Part shown: piece after piece, positions 35,152 to 44,299 of the stretch
How positions within the stretch are numbered: the stretch's first letter is position 1
Layout: each line of letters begins with the position of its first letter
Source: G963675935 sp963675935
Lineage (GTDB): Bacteria; Planctomycetota; Planctomycetia; Pirellulales; Thermoguttaceae
Reading direction: 5' to 3'
Length of the DNA stretch: 64,000 bases
Assembly: GCA_963675935.2 (NCBI GenBank)
Contig: OY780964.2
Span: forward strand, 868,001 to 932,000
The notes under the pieces: model-generated
What the model saw: the letters and a program-made list of their open reading frames with translations, nothing else
Databases searched by the model: none
Told to the model about the DNA's origin: nothing
Translations under genes and position numbers: made by a program

Positions 35152-35617
35152 AATGCTCTTTCGATCGACACGATGAGACCGACGCCGGGAAGTGAGACAT
35201 TTTCGACGTTTCAATGCTCAACATCCACTATAGTCCGGCGACTTCCGATTTTGGTATCATAAAATGCTCAACCGAAGGGATTTATGGGGGGGTGAGGGAA
35301 CTTTTTGCATTGCATAGCCGCAACTTCTTTTGTATCAAAGATTCCTGGCGATGCGGCAGAGTAGGCAAAGTAACCGGTTGGTAACGATTTCGCGAAGTGA
35401 AGCAATGAATCGTAGAGTCGTAGGGTGGGACAAGCAAAGCGCAGTCCCACCAGCAGTTTTACACGCTTTTCTGGTGGGACTGCGCAGACTTGTCCCACCC
35501 TACATTCTTCTTACACTTATGGCATGCTCTGTAATGGGGGCCGGCTTTCTTTGTTGCACGAATTCGGGTAAAAAAAGGACACGACGTTAATGGCCCCTCA
35601 ACAAGGAGACGCCCGAC
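35152..35617. other. Gene-free stretch between the ECF sigma and nitroreductase genes
   Basis: This divergent gap contains the palindrome at 35420-35503 and otherwise AT-richer sequence with no supported ORF. Promoters for both flanking genes must lie here, but none stands out. CAAGGAG before ATG 35618 is a good ribosome-binding site. Confidence 0.5.
35420..35503. repeat. Palindromic element, family J (GTAGGGTGGGACAAG)
   Basis: GTAGGGTGGGACAAGCAAAG at the left is mirrored by GACTTGTCCCACCCTAC at the right, with CTGGTGGGACTGCG inverted in the middle. Confidence 0.88.
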
Positions 35618-36133
35618 ATGGACACGCTCGACGCGATTCATTCCCGAAGAAGCATTCGCAAATATCTCGACCAACCGGTTAGCGAGAATCTGATCGAAAA
35701 ACTGCTGGCCGCGGCCATGCAGGCGCCCAGCGCGAGGAATCAGCAGCCGTGGCGGTTCGTGGTGATCGACGACCGCGCGACGCTGACCGCGATACCGGGT
35801 TTCATGCCGAACGCCGCGATGGCCGCGAAGGCCCCGCTGGCCATTTTGGTCTGCGGCGACTTGGACCTGGAGAAGTCGGAGGGCTATTGGGTGGTGGATT
35901 GTTCGGCGGCGGTGGAAAACATGCTGCTGGCCGCCCACGCCTTGGGGCTCGGGGCCTGTTGGTGCGGGGTCTATCCGAGAGAGAATCGGATGAAAGGGCT
36001 GGGCGAGCTAATTGGTCTGCCGGAGAAGGTTGTCGCCCACAGCCTGGTCGTCATCGGCCACCCGGCCGAGAAAGTCGGCGCCGAGAATCGTTATCGGGCG
36101 GAACGAATATGTCGGAATCGTTGGGGGGCATGA
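35618..36133 (+). CDS. Nitroreductase-family FMN oxidoreductase
   Basis: The 171-residue protein opens with the FMN-binding IHSRRSIRKYLDQPVSENLI, then AAMQAPSARNQQPWRFVVI. SAAVENMLLAAHALGLGACW and the GLPEKVVAHSLVVIGHPAE end are characteristic of the compact, F420/FMN-type nitroreductase group. It reduces flavin-accessible substrates with NAD(P)H; the natural substrate is unknown. Confidence 0.93.
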   Translation: MDTLDAIHSRRSIRKYLDQPVSENLIEKLLAAAMQAPSARNQQPWRFVVIDDRATLTAIPGFMPNAAMAAKAPLAILVCGDLDLEKSEGYWVVDCSAAVENMLLAAHALGLGACWCGVYPRENRMKGLGELIGLPEKVVAHSLVVIGHPAEKVGAENRYRAERICRNRWGA

Positions 36134-36146
36134 ATCGCCAAGCATG

Positions 36147-36300
36147 CGTAGGTTATGCTTTAGCATCACAAAATCACGTAAGGAACACTAATCTTCGCTA
36201 ATTTCCACTAATGAAAATTATTAGCGAGGATTAGTGGAAATTAGCGTTCCTTTACGTGTCTTTGGAATCGTTGTTATGCTAAAGCATAACCTACGGCTAG
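36147..36300. repeat. Family C palindrome with a family F palindrome inserted in its centre
   Basis: Outer arms GTAGGTTATGCTTTAGCATC and GTTATGCTAAAGCATAACCT (family C) enclose CACGTAAGGAACACTAATCT to TAGCGTTCCTTTACGTG (36175-36257, family F with an extended CACGTAA/TTACGTG arm). This F copy has no gene beside it. Confidence 0.88.
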
Positions 36301-38285
36301 AGTTTCTTCTCTTTGGCAGCTTTTTCTTCCGCCGCTTTTTTCTCAGCGGCAGCCTTGTCCGCAGCGGCTTTTTCGGCAGCAGCTTTCTTCTCGGCGGCAG
36401 CTTTCTCGGCGGCAGCTTTATCCGCAGCGGCCTTTTCGGCGGCAGCTTTTTCTTCCGCGGCCTTCTTTTTGGCGGCAGCCTTTTCCGCAGCAGCTTTTTC
36501 TTCCGCCACCTTCTTTTCGGCAGCGGCCTTTTCCGCGGCAGCTTTCTCTTTGGCTGCCTTCTCCTCCTCCGCCTTCTTTTCGGCAGCGAGTTTCTCGTCC
36601 AACGCCTTCTTCTCGGCGGCGGCCTTCTCAGCGGCGACCTTCTTCGCCGCTTCCAGCACCGCCGGCGAGAGACGGCCCGACATCATCTCGTACATCGACA
36701 CGATCAAAAGATCGGTCGGAATGCAATACGTTTCCGTCCGTCCGGCATGGGCGACGTTGACGCCGATGACTCGGCCGCTAAGATCGACCACGGGCCCGCC
36801 GCAATCGACGGGCCGCACCACGGCGTCATGCTGAAGGACCGCGGGAAAATCGTCCGACCGAGCGTTCACGCCCACGCCCATGCTGTTCATTTGCTGCTGC
36901 CGCTCGAGCGCCGGCGTGGAAAGTCTCGTCATTTGGACGGGGATTTCCAACGTCTTTTCGCCGCGTTTGATCGTCAGCTTGACGGTCGTTCCGATGCGAT
37001 GCCGTCGCAGCATGTTTCGCAAGTCGGTCGTGTTCGGGGCGGCTTCGCCGTTAAGATGCGTGACGATGTCGTTCACCTTCAAGCCAGCCGCCTCGGCGGG
37101 GCTTTTGGGCACGATTTGCTCGATCCGCGCCGCGCCGTCCTTCTCGCCAAGTTGAATGCCGATGACTCCGCCGAGGGCGGGAATTGCCCGGCGAGGAACG
37201 CTTACGATGCCGAGGGCCAACAGGTCTTCGTCCATTCCGGCCGTGATGACCCATTGCCCGACCGACGGCTGAAGCGGATTCCACGCGATCATCGGCAGAT
37301 TGACGGCGTCGATTTTTAACATCGCCAGATCGAGAGAACCGTTGATTCCGATGATGCGGGCCTCCAACTCGCGCCCGTCGCGGAGCCGGCAGGTGACTTT
37401 GCCCTTCAGTTCGCTCGCCTTGGTTAAAATCCATCCGTCGGGGCCGACGATGGTGCCCAACGCGGCGTCTTTGCCGTCGCATTTCACGCGGGTGACGCAA
37501 TGGTTCACATCGTGGACGACCGGGCGAAACGGCGTTTTGACGTCGGGTCCGGCGCGGCCGGGCAACACGGGATTCAGCGTCTCGCTCTTGAGCATCGCGT
37601 CCCAGTTGTCGCGGAAGACATCGACCGGCACGTGCAGGTTCACGTCGGTGGGGCCGGCGATGCGGCTGTTGATTCCGATGACACGGCCTTCGAGGTCCAC
37701 CAGTGGTCCGCCCGAGTCGCCCCCGACGATGGGGCAATCGGTCTGGATGATGCCATTGGTTAGTTGTAGAATGCGGCCCACGCGGACGACCGGCGGCCGG
37801 CCGGGTCGATAGCCCAACGGATGGCCGATGGCCATGCACCACTCGCCCTGTTTGAGTTCGGCCGATTTCCCCATTGGGGCAAAGGGCCACTTGCCCTTCT
37901 CGGTGATTCGCATCAGTCCCGCGTCGGCCGTGGCGTACATCCCGAGGGTGACTCCTTTGGCCCGCTTGCCGTCGGCAAAGAAGAACGTGACCGGCTGGCC
38001 GGGTTTGCCGACCACGTGACCGGCGGTCATCACGATCCCGTCCTCGCTGACAATGACGCCGCTGCCGGCGGAGTCGCCAATCTGGATGCCGACGACGGAA
38101 GGCAAGACCTTGGCCACGACGGCCTTGATCTTTTTCTCCATCGCCTGGAAGCCGGCCAAGTCTTTCGGGGCCTCGATCGCCGGCGCACTCGGCGCGGCAA
38201 ACGTCAGGGCCGGGGCAACGACAAGCCCAAAAACGAGAAACAGCACCGCGATACGACGCACGGAACAGTTTGATACGCTCATCAT
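36297..38285 (-). CDS. HtrA/DegP-like protease with a second degenerate protease domain, PDZ and Ala/Lys/Glu-rich tail
   Basis: The 662-residue exported protein has a signal peptide (VLFLVFGLVVAPALTFAAP). The first trypsin-like domain has an intact triad: His90 in MTAGHVVG, Asp121 in ATADAGLM and Ser191 in VGGDSGGPL. A second domain has Ser291 in place of His (LTKASELKG), keeps Asp319 and carries Cys495 in VDCGGPVVDLSG. A PDZ domain (about 375-455) is inserted between its lobes. Residues 546-662 are a continuous Lys/Glu/Ala helix like the TolA stalk. It likely acts in envelope protein quality control; the second domain is probably a pseudo-protease. The stop abuts a family C palindrome. Confidence 0.9.
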   Translation of the reverse strand: MMSVSNCSVRRIAVLFLVFGLVVAPALTFAAPSAPAIEAPKDLAGFQAMEKKIKAVVAKVLPSVVGIQIGDSAGSGVIVSEDGIVMTAGHVVGKPGQPVTFFFADGKRAKGVTLGMYATADAGLMRITEKGKWPFAPMGKSAELKQGEWCMAIGHPLGYRPGRPPVVRVGRILQLTNGIIQTDCPIVGGDSGGPLVDLEGRVIGINSRIAGPTDVNLHVPVDVFRDNWDAMLKSETLNPVLPGRAGPDVKTPFRPVVHDVNHCVTRVKCDGKDAALGTIVGPDGWILTKASELKGKVTCRLRDGRELEARIIGINGSLDLAMLKIDAVNLPMIAWNPLQPSVGQWVITAGMDEDLLALGIVSVPRRAIPALGGVIGIQLGEKDGAARIEQIVPKSPAEAAGLKVNDIVTHLNGEAAPNTTDLRNMLRRHRIGTTVKLTIKRGEKTLEIPVQMTRLSTPALERQQQMNSMGVGVNARSDDFPAVLQHDAVVRPVDCGGPVVDLSGRVIGVNVAHAGRTETYCIPTDLLIVSMYEMMSGRLSPAVLEAAKKVAAEKAAAEKKALDEKLAAEKKAEEEKAAKEKAAAEKAAAEKKVAEEKAAAEKAAAKKKAAEEKAAAEKAAADKAAAEKAAAEKKAAAEKAAADKAAAEKKAAEEKAAKEKKL

Positions 38286-38397
38286 GGCGATGCACTCGGG
38301 AGGGGGAAGTGGGTGGTGTATAGCGATTGCGCGACCTGTGCCGAGCAGCCATCAATATGGTTGAATTAGCCGCAAAATGCAAGCGAATGCCCCCCCT

Positions 38398-38477
38398 GTT
38401 TAGCCGGCGAACTTGTTCGCCGCGTTTTTGGGCCAAAATTGTCAAACATACGCGGCGAACAAGTTTGCCGGCTAAAC
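38398..38477. repeat. Palindromic element, family B
   Basis: GTTTAGCCGGCGAACTTGTT at the left and AACAAGTTTGCCGGCTAAAC at the right, in the divergent gap between the protease and helicase genes. Confidence 0.92.
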
Positions 38478-38556
38478 AACGTGCCCCTCATTTTGACCAC
38501 GGTGGTGTTCTCCGGCCCCCTTTTCCCGATGATGCCCACCGCTTACGATTTGTTGG

Positions 38557-40578
38557 ATGGCAACCGACCTGAATCCCGCCCAATACGACGCCGTCAACAC
38601 CCTCGCCGGGCCGATGCTGGTGCTGGCCGGCGCCGGAACCGGCAAAACCCGGGTCGTCACCTACCGAATTGCCGAACTGATCCGCAACCGCATTCGCCCC
38701 GAGCGAATTCTGGCCGTCACGTTCACCAACAAGGCGGCGGCCGAGATGCAGGAACGCACCGCCGCCATGCTGGGCAAACGCATGAAGCAACGCCCGGAAA
38801 TGTCAACATTCCACTCGCTTTGCGTGCGGATTTTGCACCGCCACATCAGCCTGCTGGGCTACCCGACGAATTTCGCCATCTACGACCGCGGCGATCAGGA
38901 GGGCGTGGCTCGAACCGTCTTGCGCGAGATCAAAACGCCCGATGCCCTGTTGCGGCCCGGCGACTTGATCTCCATGATTAGCAAGTGGAAATCGTCGTCG
39001 GTTCGGCCGGAAGAGGCCGCCACGTTGGCCCAGACCGACAAGGAGCATTTCGCCGCGGCCGGCTATCGCCGTTATCAAAACGCACTGAAGGCAGCCGGGG
39101 CCGTCGATTTCGACGACATGCTGCTTTGCACCGAGGAACTTTTCACCCGTTTTCCCAAGGCCCGAAAGGCCGAGGCCGACCGCTTCGACCACCTCCTGGT
39201 CGACGAGTATCAAGACACCAACGGCAGCCAGTATCGGATCGTGAAAGCGCTGGCCGTGGGCCATCGCAATCTGTGCGTGGTGGGCGACGACGATCAATCG
39301 ATCTACGGGTGGCGCGGAGCCGAAGTTGCCCATATCTTGCGATTCAAGAACGATTGGCCTGACGCCAAGGTGGTGCGGCTTGAGGTGAATTACCGATCGA
39401 CGCGCGAGATCGTCGAGTGGGCGAATCGGCTGATCGCTTTCAACAAGATGCGACATGCCAAGACGCTTCGAGCGACTTTCAGCGGCGACCCGCCGCGAAT
39501 TTTGCAGATTGAAGACGAAACGAAAGAGGCGAAAACCGTGGTGGGCGAGATTGCCGCCCGAATCGCCGAAAAGAAGAAACGGCCCAAGGATTTCGCTATT
39601 CTCTGCCGCACGAACGAGCAGCCCCGCGCGTTCGAGATGGAGCTGCGGCGGGTGAAAATTCCCTACGTCCTCATGGGCGGCATGTCGTTCTACGATCGCA
39701 AGGAAGTCCGCGACATTCTGGCCTATTTGAAGCTGCTTTCGCATCCGTCCGACGAAGTGTCGCTGCTGCGGATCATCAATTTGCCGGCGCGGGGCATCAG
39801 CCAAACCACGGTCAAACGACTGATGGAAGAGGCCATCGCGCGTGGCAAGCCGCTTTGGACGATCTTGCCTTATGCGGGCGCCGTCAAGGGGCTTCCGTCG
39901 GCGGCCGTCGCGTCGGTCGGGCGTTTCTATGCGATGATCGAACGGTTCCAAAAAGCCGCCAAAGCCGCGGCCGGCGGATCGCAACTCGTCGAAACGGTCA
40001 AATTGCTCATCCGCGAAATCCAATACAAGGACGAACTGACCCGGCTCTATCCGAATGCGAACGACCAAGAGGCCCGGTGGCAGGCCGTCGAGGAAGTGGT
40101 CAACGCCCTGGCCGCCTACGCGAAGCGCGAGGGCGACCGCGGGGAGCAAGCCTCGGTCGCCGGCTTTTTGCAGGAAGTCGCCTTGACGGGCAACGAATTC
40201 GGCAAGGACGACAAGGAAACGAAGCTCGAACGGAACGCCGTGGCCCTGATGACCTTGCACGCGGCGAAGGGGCTTGAGTTTCCTGAGGTCTACATGGTCG
40301 GTATGGAAGAGGGCACGCTGCCACACCATCGCAGCATCGCAGATCCTGGCGCGGCGGTCGATGAAGAACGACGACTGTGTTATGTCGGCGTCACGCGGGC
40401 GCAGCGTCGGCTGACGCTCACGTTGGCGTTGAATCGTCTGAAATGGGGCAAGTCGCGGCCCACGATTCCCAGCCGATTTCTCTACGAGTTGACCGGCCGG
40501 GCCGACAATCCAAACTATCTGGCGGCGAAGCAAGGCCAACAGCGGCGCCCGGCGAAATCGGGGCCGCGGGAGAAATGA
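38557..40578 (+). CDS. UvrD/Rep-family ATP-dependent DNA helicase
   Basis: The 673-residue SF1A helicase shows all core motifs: Q motif LNPAQYDAV, Walker A LAGAGTGKTRVV, Ia TFTNKAAAEM, Walker B VDEYQDTN, III VGDDDQSIYGWRGA, IV LEVNYRST, V LMTLHAAKGLEFPEVYMVG and VI RRLCYVGVTRAQRRL. It unwinds DNA 3' to 5' in repair or replication restart. The size and short C-terminus fit Rep or PcrA-like members; which one cannot be decided from motifs. It stands alone. Confidence 0.95.
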   Translation: MATDLNPAQYDAVNTLAGPMLVLAGAGTGKTRVVTYRIAELIRNRIRPERILAVTFTNKAAAEMQERTAAMLGKRMKQRPEMSTFHSLCVRILHRHISLLGYPTNFAIYDRGDQEGVARTVLREIKTPDALLRPGDLISMISKWKSSSVRPEEAATLAQTDKEHFAAAGYRRYQNALKAAGAVDFDDMLLCTEELFTRFPKARKAEADRFDHLLVDEYQDTNGSQYRIVKALAVGHRNLCVVGDDDQSIYGWRGAEVAHILRFKNDWPDAKVVRLEVNYRSTREIVEWANRLIAFNKMRHAKTLRATFSGDPPRILQIEDETKEAKTVVGEIAARIAEKKKRPKDFAILCRTNEQPRAFEMELRRVKIPYVLMGGMSFYDRKEVRDILAYLKLLSHPSDEVSLLRIINLPARGISQTTVKRLMEEAIARGKPLWTILPYAGAVKGLPSAAVASVGRFYAMIERFQKAAKAAAGGSQLVETVKLLIREIQYKDELTRLYPNANDQEARWQAVEEVVNALAAYAKREGDRGEQASVAGFLQEVALTGNEFGKDDKETKLERNAVALMTLHAAKGLEFPEVYMVGMEEGTLPHHRSIADPGAAVDEERRLCYVGVTRAQRRLTLTLALNRLKWGKSRPTIPSRFLYELTGRADNPNYLAAKQGQQRRPAKSGPREK

Positions 40579-40743
40579 CGAGAAAGAACGGCGCAATCTA
40601 AATCCGAAGGGTTCTCAGCCATTAGCCGGGGGTTGAGCGAAGCGATACTCTTGGAAGCGGTTGCTACCCCTACGAAACACCACAAATTACACACGAAACA
40701 AGCATTGGTTGCCGCAATTCCTCATCCCGTGTAAAATAGCATC

Positions 40744-41283
40744 ATGCCAATTACCGCGATAACCACTGCATCGCAACTGTTCACGGCCAACTTGCGGCAC
40801 TGCGAGTTGATCGGGGGGGAACTCGTCGTGATGTCGCCGACGGGGTTCGATCATGGGCGTTTCGCGTCGCGAATCGTGGCCGCGCTCGAAAACCACGTCG
40901 CTGGGTGTGGCTTGGGCGTCGTGACGACCGCGGAGGCCGGCTTCCAACTCGCCTGCGATCCCGACACCGTTCGAGCGCCTGACGCGGCGTTTGTCCACGC
41001 GGAACGCATTCCGCCCGACGGCGTGAAGGGCTATTTCCAAGGGCCGCCGGACATTGCCGTGGAAGTTGTTTCGCCCAGCGATCGGCCCAACGAGGTTGCC
41101 GCGAAGGCGCGGGATTGGCTTGTGGCCGGTTGTTCCGTGGTGTGGGTGGTCGATCCCGCCAGCCGCATCGTGGCGGTTCATTATCGCGTCGGCGAGGCCG
41201 TCGTTTTGTCGGCCAACGATTCGCTCACCGGCGGCGAAGTGCTGCCGGAGTTTTCCATGCCGGTTGGAAAGATATTTGCCTAA
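40744..41283 (+). CDS. Uma2-family (DUF820) PD-(D/E)XK nuclease-fold protein
   Basis: The 179-residue protein has the Uma2 blocks CELIGGELVVMSPTGFDHGR, RAPDAAFVHAERI (catalytic Asp), DIAVEVVSPSDRPNEVAAKA (acidic residue and Lys) and WVVDPASRIVAVH. The family has a restriction-endonuclease-like fold and is abundant in cyanobacteria and planctomycetes; its biological role is uncertain. It precedes lipA by 21 bases on the same strand, which may be coincidental. Confidence 0.92.
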   Translation: MPITAITTASQLFTANLRHCELIGGELVVMSPTGFDHGRFASRIVAALENHVAGCGLGVVTTAEAGFQLACDPDTVRAPDAAFVHAERIPPDGVKGYFQGPPDIAVEVVSPSDRPNEVAAKARDWLVAGCSVVWVVDPASRIVAVHYRVGEAVVLSANDSLTGGEVLPEFSMPVGKIFA

Positions 41284-41304
41284 CGTCCCGCTGCATCGCT
41301 GCTC

Positions 41305-42303
41305 ATGCCCACGCCGAATCCCCAATCTCCCGCCCCCCCGTCGCTCCCTCGCTGGCTCAAGCGGAACGTGCCGAAGGGCAACGCGAATCACTTCACGTCG
41401 AAATTGATCGGCCAACTGGGCCTGCACACCGTTTGCGATCACGCCAAGTGTCCGAACCGGATGGAGTGCTACGCCCAAAAGACGGCGACGTTCATGATCC
41501 TGGGCGACATCTGCACCCGGGCGTGCCGGTTTTGCAGCGTGGCGAAGGGAACGCCTTTGCCGCCCGACGCGGACGAACCGCGGCGCGTGGCCGAGGCGGT
41601 CGCGCGGCTTGGCCTCGAGCACGCGGTCATCACCTGCGTCACCCGCGACGACCTGCCCGACGGCGGTGCGGAACATTTTGTGCGGACGATCGCCGAGATA
41701 AAAAAGGTGTCAGGAACCATTGTTACAATGGCGAAAAAGGGGACAGGTCCAATTTGCCGGAACGGCCCTTCGGGTGCTGAACACAAATTGGACCAGTCCC
41801 CTTTTTCGCCGGGGGAAATAAAGACTCCCGACTCCTTTACGCTTGAAGTGTTGCCGTCCGATTTCGGCGGGAACGCGGCGGCGGTCGATAGGCTCGTCGA
41901 GGCCGCGCCGGATGTCTATAACCACAACACCGAGACGGTGCCGCGGCTGTATCATGTCGTCCGGGATCATCGGACCAATTATTCGTGGACGTTAAAAATG
42001 TTCCGCCGCATTCATCGGGCCAATCCGGCCATCGCGATCAAGACCGGCCTGATGCTCGGGCTGGGCGAAACCACCGACGAGTTGCTCGACACGCTGGCCG
42101 AGCTGCGCGAGGCCGGTTGCCGGCTGTTGACGTTGGGGCAATATCTGCAACCGTCGCCCCGTCAGATGCCCGTCGTGCGATACGTGCCGCCCGACGAGTT
42201 CGACCGGCTCGGCGAGTTGGCCCGGCGCATGGGCTACGATCGCGTGGCGGCTGGCCCGTTCGTCCGGTCGAGTTATCACGCGAGGGAGATGGTGGGAAAA
42301 TAG
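41305..42303 (+). CDS. lipA: Lipoyl synthase with in-frame palindromic insert
   Basis: The 332-residue radical-SAM enzyme inserts two sulfurs into protein-bound octanoate. The auxiliary cluster motif is Cys44, Cys49 and Cys55 (VCDHAKCPNRMEC). The radical-SAM CxxxCxxC is Cys70, Cys74 and Cys77 (CTRACRFC). The C-terminal RSSYHA is intact. Residues about 143-168 (MAKKGTGPICRNGPSGAEHK and on) interrupt the usual short link before LEVLPSDF and are exactly a translated family A palindrome. Since LipA is normally essential for lipoylation, the insert is presumably tolerated in a surface loop. No lipB is adjacent. Confidence 0.96.
   Translation: MPTPNPQSPAPPSLPRWLKRNVPKGNANHFTSKLIGQLGLHTVCDHAKCPNRMECYAQKTATFMILGDICTRACRFCSVAKGTPLPPDADEPRRVAEAVARLGLEHAVITCVTRDDLPDGGAEHFVRTIAEIKKVSGTIVTMAKKGTGPICRNGPSGAEHKLDQSPFSPGEIKTPDSFTLEVLPSDFGGNAAAVDRLVEAAPDVYNHNTETVPRLYHVVRDHRTNYSWTLKMFRRIHRANPAIAIKTGLMLGLGETTDELLDTLAELREAGCRLLTLGQYLQPSPRQMPVVRYVPPDEFDRLGELARRMGYDRVAAGPFVRSSYHAREMVGK
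41731..41809. repeat. In-frame family A palindrome inside lipA
   Basis: GCGAAAAAGGGGACAGGTCC at the left is mirrored by GGACCAGTCCCCTTTTTCGC at the right. The centre GCCGGAACGGCCCTTCGGGT is shared with the argS copy. Confidence 0.92.
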
Positions 42304-42310
42304 GGATTAG

Positions 42311-42332
42311 AAACCGCTTGCGGCTTCGCAAC
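42311..42332. repeat. Short palindrome, family E
   Basis: AAACCGCTTGCGGCTTCGCA lies between the convergent lipA and DUF4838 genes. Confidence 0.65.
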
Positions 42333-42345
42333 GTGCCCTCGTCTT

Positions 42346-44172
42346 CTATCGTTCGATCCCCAAGCTCTTCGCCAGCTTGCCGCGATACGCCTCACGGTCG
42401 AGCGTCTTCCACTCCTCGATGCGTGTCAGCTTGCTGCCGGCGAGCGTCTCGAAAAACGGCTGAAAACGCGATGCCGCGAGTTTCATGAACTTCTGGTCCA
42501 CCACCAGCTTTCTATTCGCCTGATGCCGGGCGCGTTCGAGAATGGCGTAATCGACGCTCATCCGCGACAGTTTCACGCGCCGCAGCACGGCCGGATCGGC
42601 CCCCGCGAGCGTTTCCGCCCGCTGCCATAGCTCGTTCGCCTGCGCGAGCAATTCGTCGGTCAAATGCGGGCTGTTGCATTCGGCCCAGATGTCGACGTGG
42701 ATGTTTTCTCTCTCGACGCGGTCGTGCAGCATGTCAATATACCGGCGGATCGGACGTGCCGCCGCGCCATAGTAGCCGTCCAGAAATTCGTTCATCGCAA
42801 CATTGGAGTCGTACTTCGGGTTCCAAAGACACTTGGCCGAGATGTATCCGCCCAAGGCCGAGAGTTCGCCGTCGAGCGTGTTGTAGGTGTCTTGCTCGAA
42901 AATACCCTTGACGTTGTGGGCGACGTAGAATTGCACGTTCGGCCCGCGCACCCGCTGATTGGGAAACGGCAGCAGATAGTGCTTGAAATCGGTGGCGTAG
43001 TCCCACACCCAAAGCCGCGGGGCAACCTTGCTCCACCCCTCGACATCGGAGCGAAACTCGCGGTTCGCCTTGCAGTCGCACGTGGCCAGCGTATGCGAAA
43101 AACAACACTCGATCGAACAGAGCCGAACGACGACGTTCTTCCGCGGACGCATGGTTTTCGGAGGTTTTCGGGTCCATTGATACGCCAGCGTCTCGACGAT
43201 CTTGTCGGGAAACTCCTTTTCGACCGACTCGGCCACGCGGTTGACCAATTGCAGCACCGGCGCCATCTGAGAGCCTTCGCGCTCCGACAACTCCTTGCAG
43301 CCGGGACACTGGCAGCAGTTGTACCAATCGTTCTGCGAAACCGAAAAGACCGTCGCTTTGGGCTGCCGGCGCATGGCCTCGCGGACGCCCTCGGTGCAGA
43401 GGCGAATCACGTCGGGATTGATGCAGCAGAGTTGCGAATTGTCTTTCCGACGCCGGCCGTCGATCATCGAAAAATACTGGGGATGCGTGTCGAAATACTT
43501 TTCCGGCGGCACCAGCCGATTGAACGTGTGACAGAAAAATCCATCGCCGAAGGCCACCTTGCCACCGTGCTTTTCGCCGAGATTGGCGACGCTCGAATTC
43601 ATCCGGTTCCGCGCGCACCAGTCGGCGTCGAAACAATCCTGAACGAAAGGCTCGCGATATTCGAGCGCGGGCGTTTGCCGGTCGTCGATCGCCGGCAAAA
43701 CCAGTCGCTGGCGCTTCGGGATTCGGCTCACGCCCGGCGCGAACCACCGGCAGCCCAAGTGGTCTTCCAACAGGCCGTAGACGCCGTATAGATTGCCGCG
43801 CAACGCGCCGCCGGCGATGACCAGATGGTCGCCGACGGTGCGAATCTGATAGCCCTCGGCGCCGAGCGACTTAAAATCGACCTTCGCGCCGAGCGCCTTC
43901 AGGTGGGCGTTGTCGCCCAGGATGATTTCGTGCCTGCCCATCGGGGCCGTGTCGGAAACAATCGGCAGTTTCGCGCCGGTCATCTGGTCGAGAAACGTTT
44001 GCAGTTCCACGGCGGCGTACCGCGTCGAGGGCGAAGCCTTGTCGGCCGCGACGATCTGGAAGTCGCTTTTGCCGCCGTCGGCCAACACGAGTTCGTCGGC
44101 CGACGCAAGTGTCGCCGTCGCGCAGGAGAACATCAAAACGAGCAGCGCAATCGCGTTTCGGGCCGTGGTCAT
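42346..44172 (-). CDS. Secreted DUF4838 (glycosidase-related) protein
   Basis: The 608-residue protein has a signal peptide (IALLVLMFSCATATLASADE). Its N-terminal domain resembles the GH20/GH67-type accessory fold: STRYAAVELQTFLDQMTGAK, HEIILGDNAHLKALG and AGGALRGNLYGVYGLLEDHLG. It then enters the DUF4838 TIM-like region with the Cys-rich block NDWYNCCQCPGCKELSEREG. Probably acts on polysaccharide; the catalytic residues are not established. ATG 44172 is favoured over TTG 44190. Same strand as, but separated from, rfbA. Confidence 0.85.
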   Translation of the reverse strand: MTTARNAIALLVLMFSCATATLASADELVLADGGKSDFQIVAADKASPSTRYAAVELQTFLDQMTGAKLPIVSDTAPMGRHEIILGDNAHLKALGAKVDFKSLGAEGYQIRTVGDHLVIAGGALRGNLYGVYGLLEDHLGCRWFAPGVSRIPKRQRLVLPAIDDRQTPALEYREPFVQDCFDADWCARNRMNSSVANLGEKHGGKVAFGDGFFCHTFNRLVPPEKYFDTHPQYFSMIDGRRRKDNSQLCCINPDVIRLCTEGVREAMRRQPKATVFSVSQNDWYNCCQCPGCKELSEREGSQMAPVLQLVNRVAESVEKEFPDKIVETLAYQWTRKPPKTMRPRKNVVVRLCSIECCFSHTLATCDCKANREFRSDVEGWSKVAPRLWVWDYATDFKHYLLPFPNQRVRGPNVQFYVAHNVKGIFEQDTYNTLDGELSALGGYISAKCLWNPKYDSNVAMNEFLDGYYGAAARPIRRYIDMLHDRVERENIHVDIWAECNSPHLTDELLAQANELWQRAETLAGADPAVLRRVKLSRMSVDYAILERARHQANRKLVVDQKFMKLAASRFQPFFETLAGSKLTRIEEWKTLDREAYRGKLAKSLGIER

Positions 44173-44299
44173 CGTAAGTCTCCATGTCAAAGGTTCGCAG
44201 TGTCGCCTTCAGTCCTTCGATTCGACTTGGATTATAACGGCGACTCATGCGAAGCCGCAAGTGGCATGACTGAGTGCAAGCTGCACAACGATTGAGCGG

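Noticed and set aside
40579..40743. Possible palindrome in the helicase-Uma2 gap (ATTAGCCGGGGGTTGAG...)
   Set aside because: Only a single arm-like piece was seen, with no convincing inverted partner.
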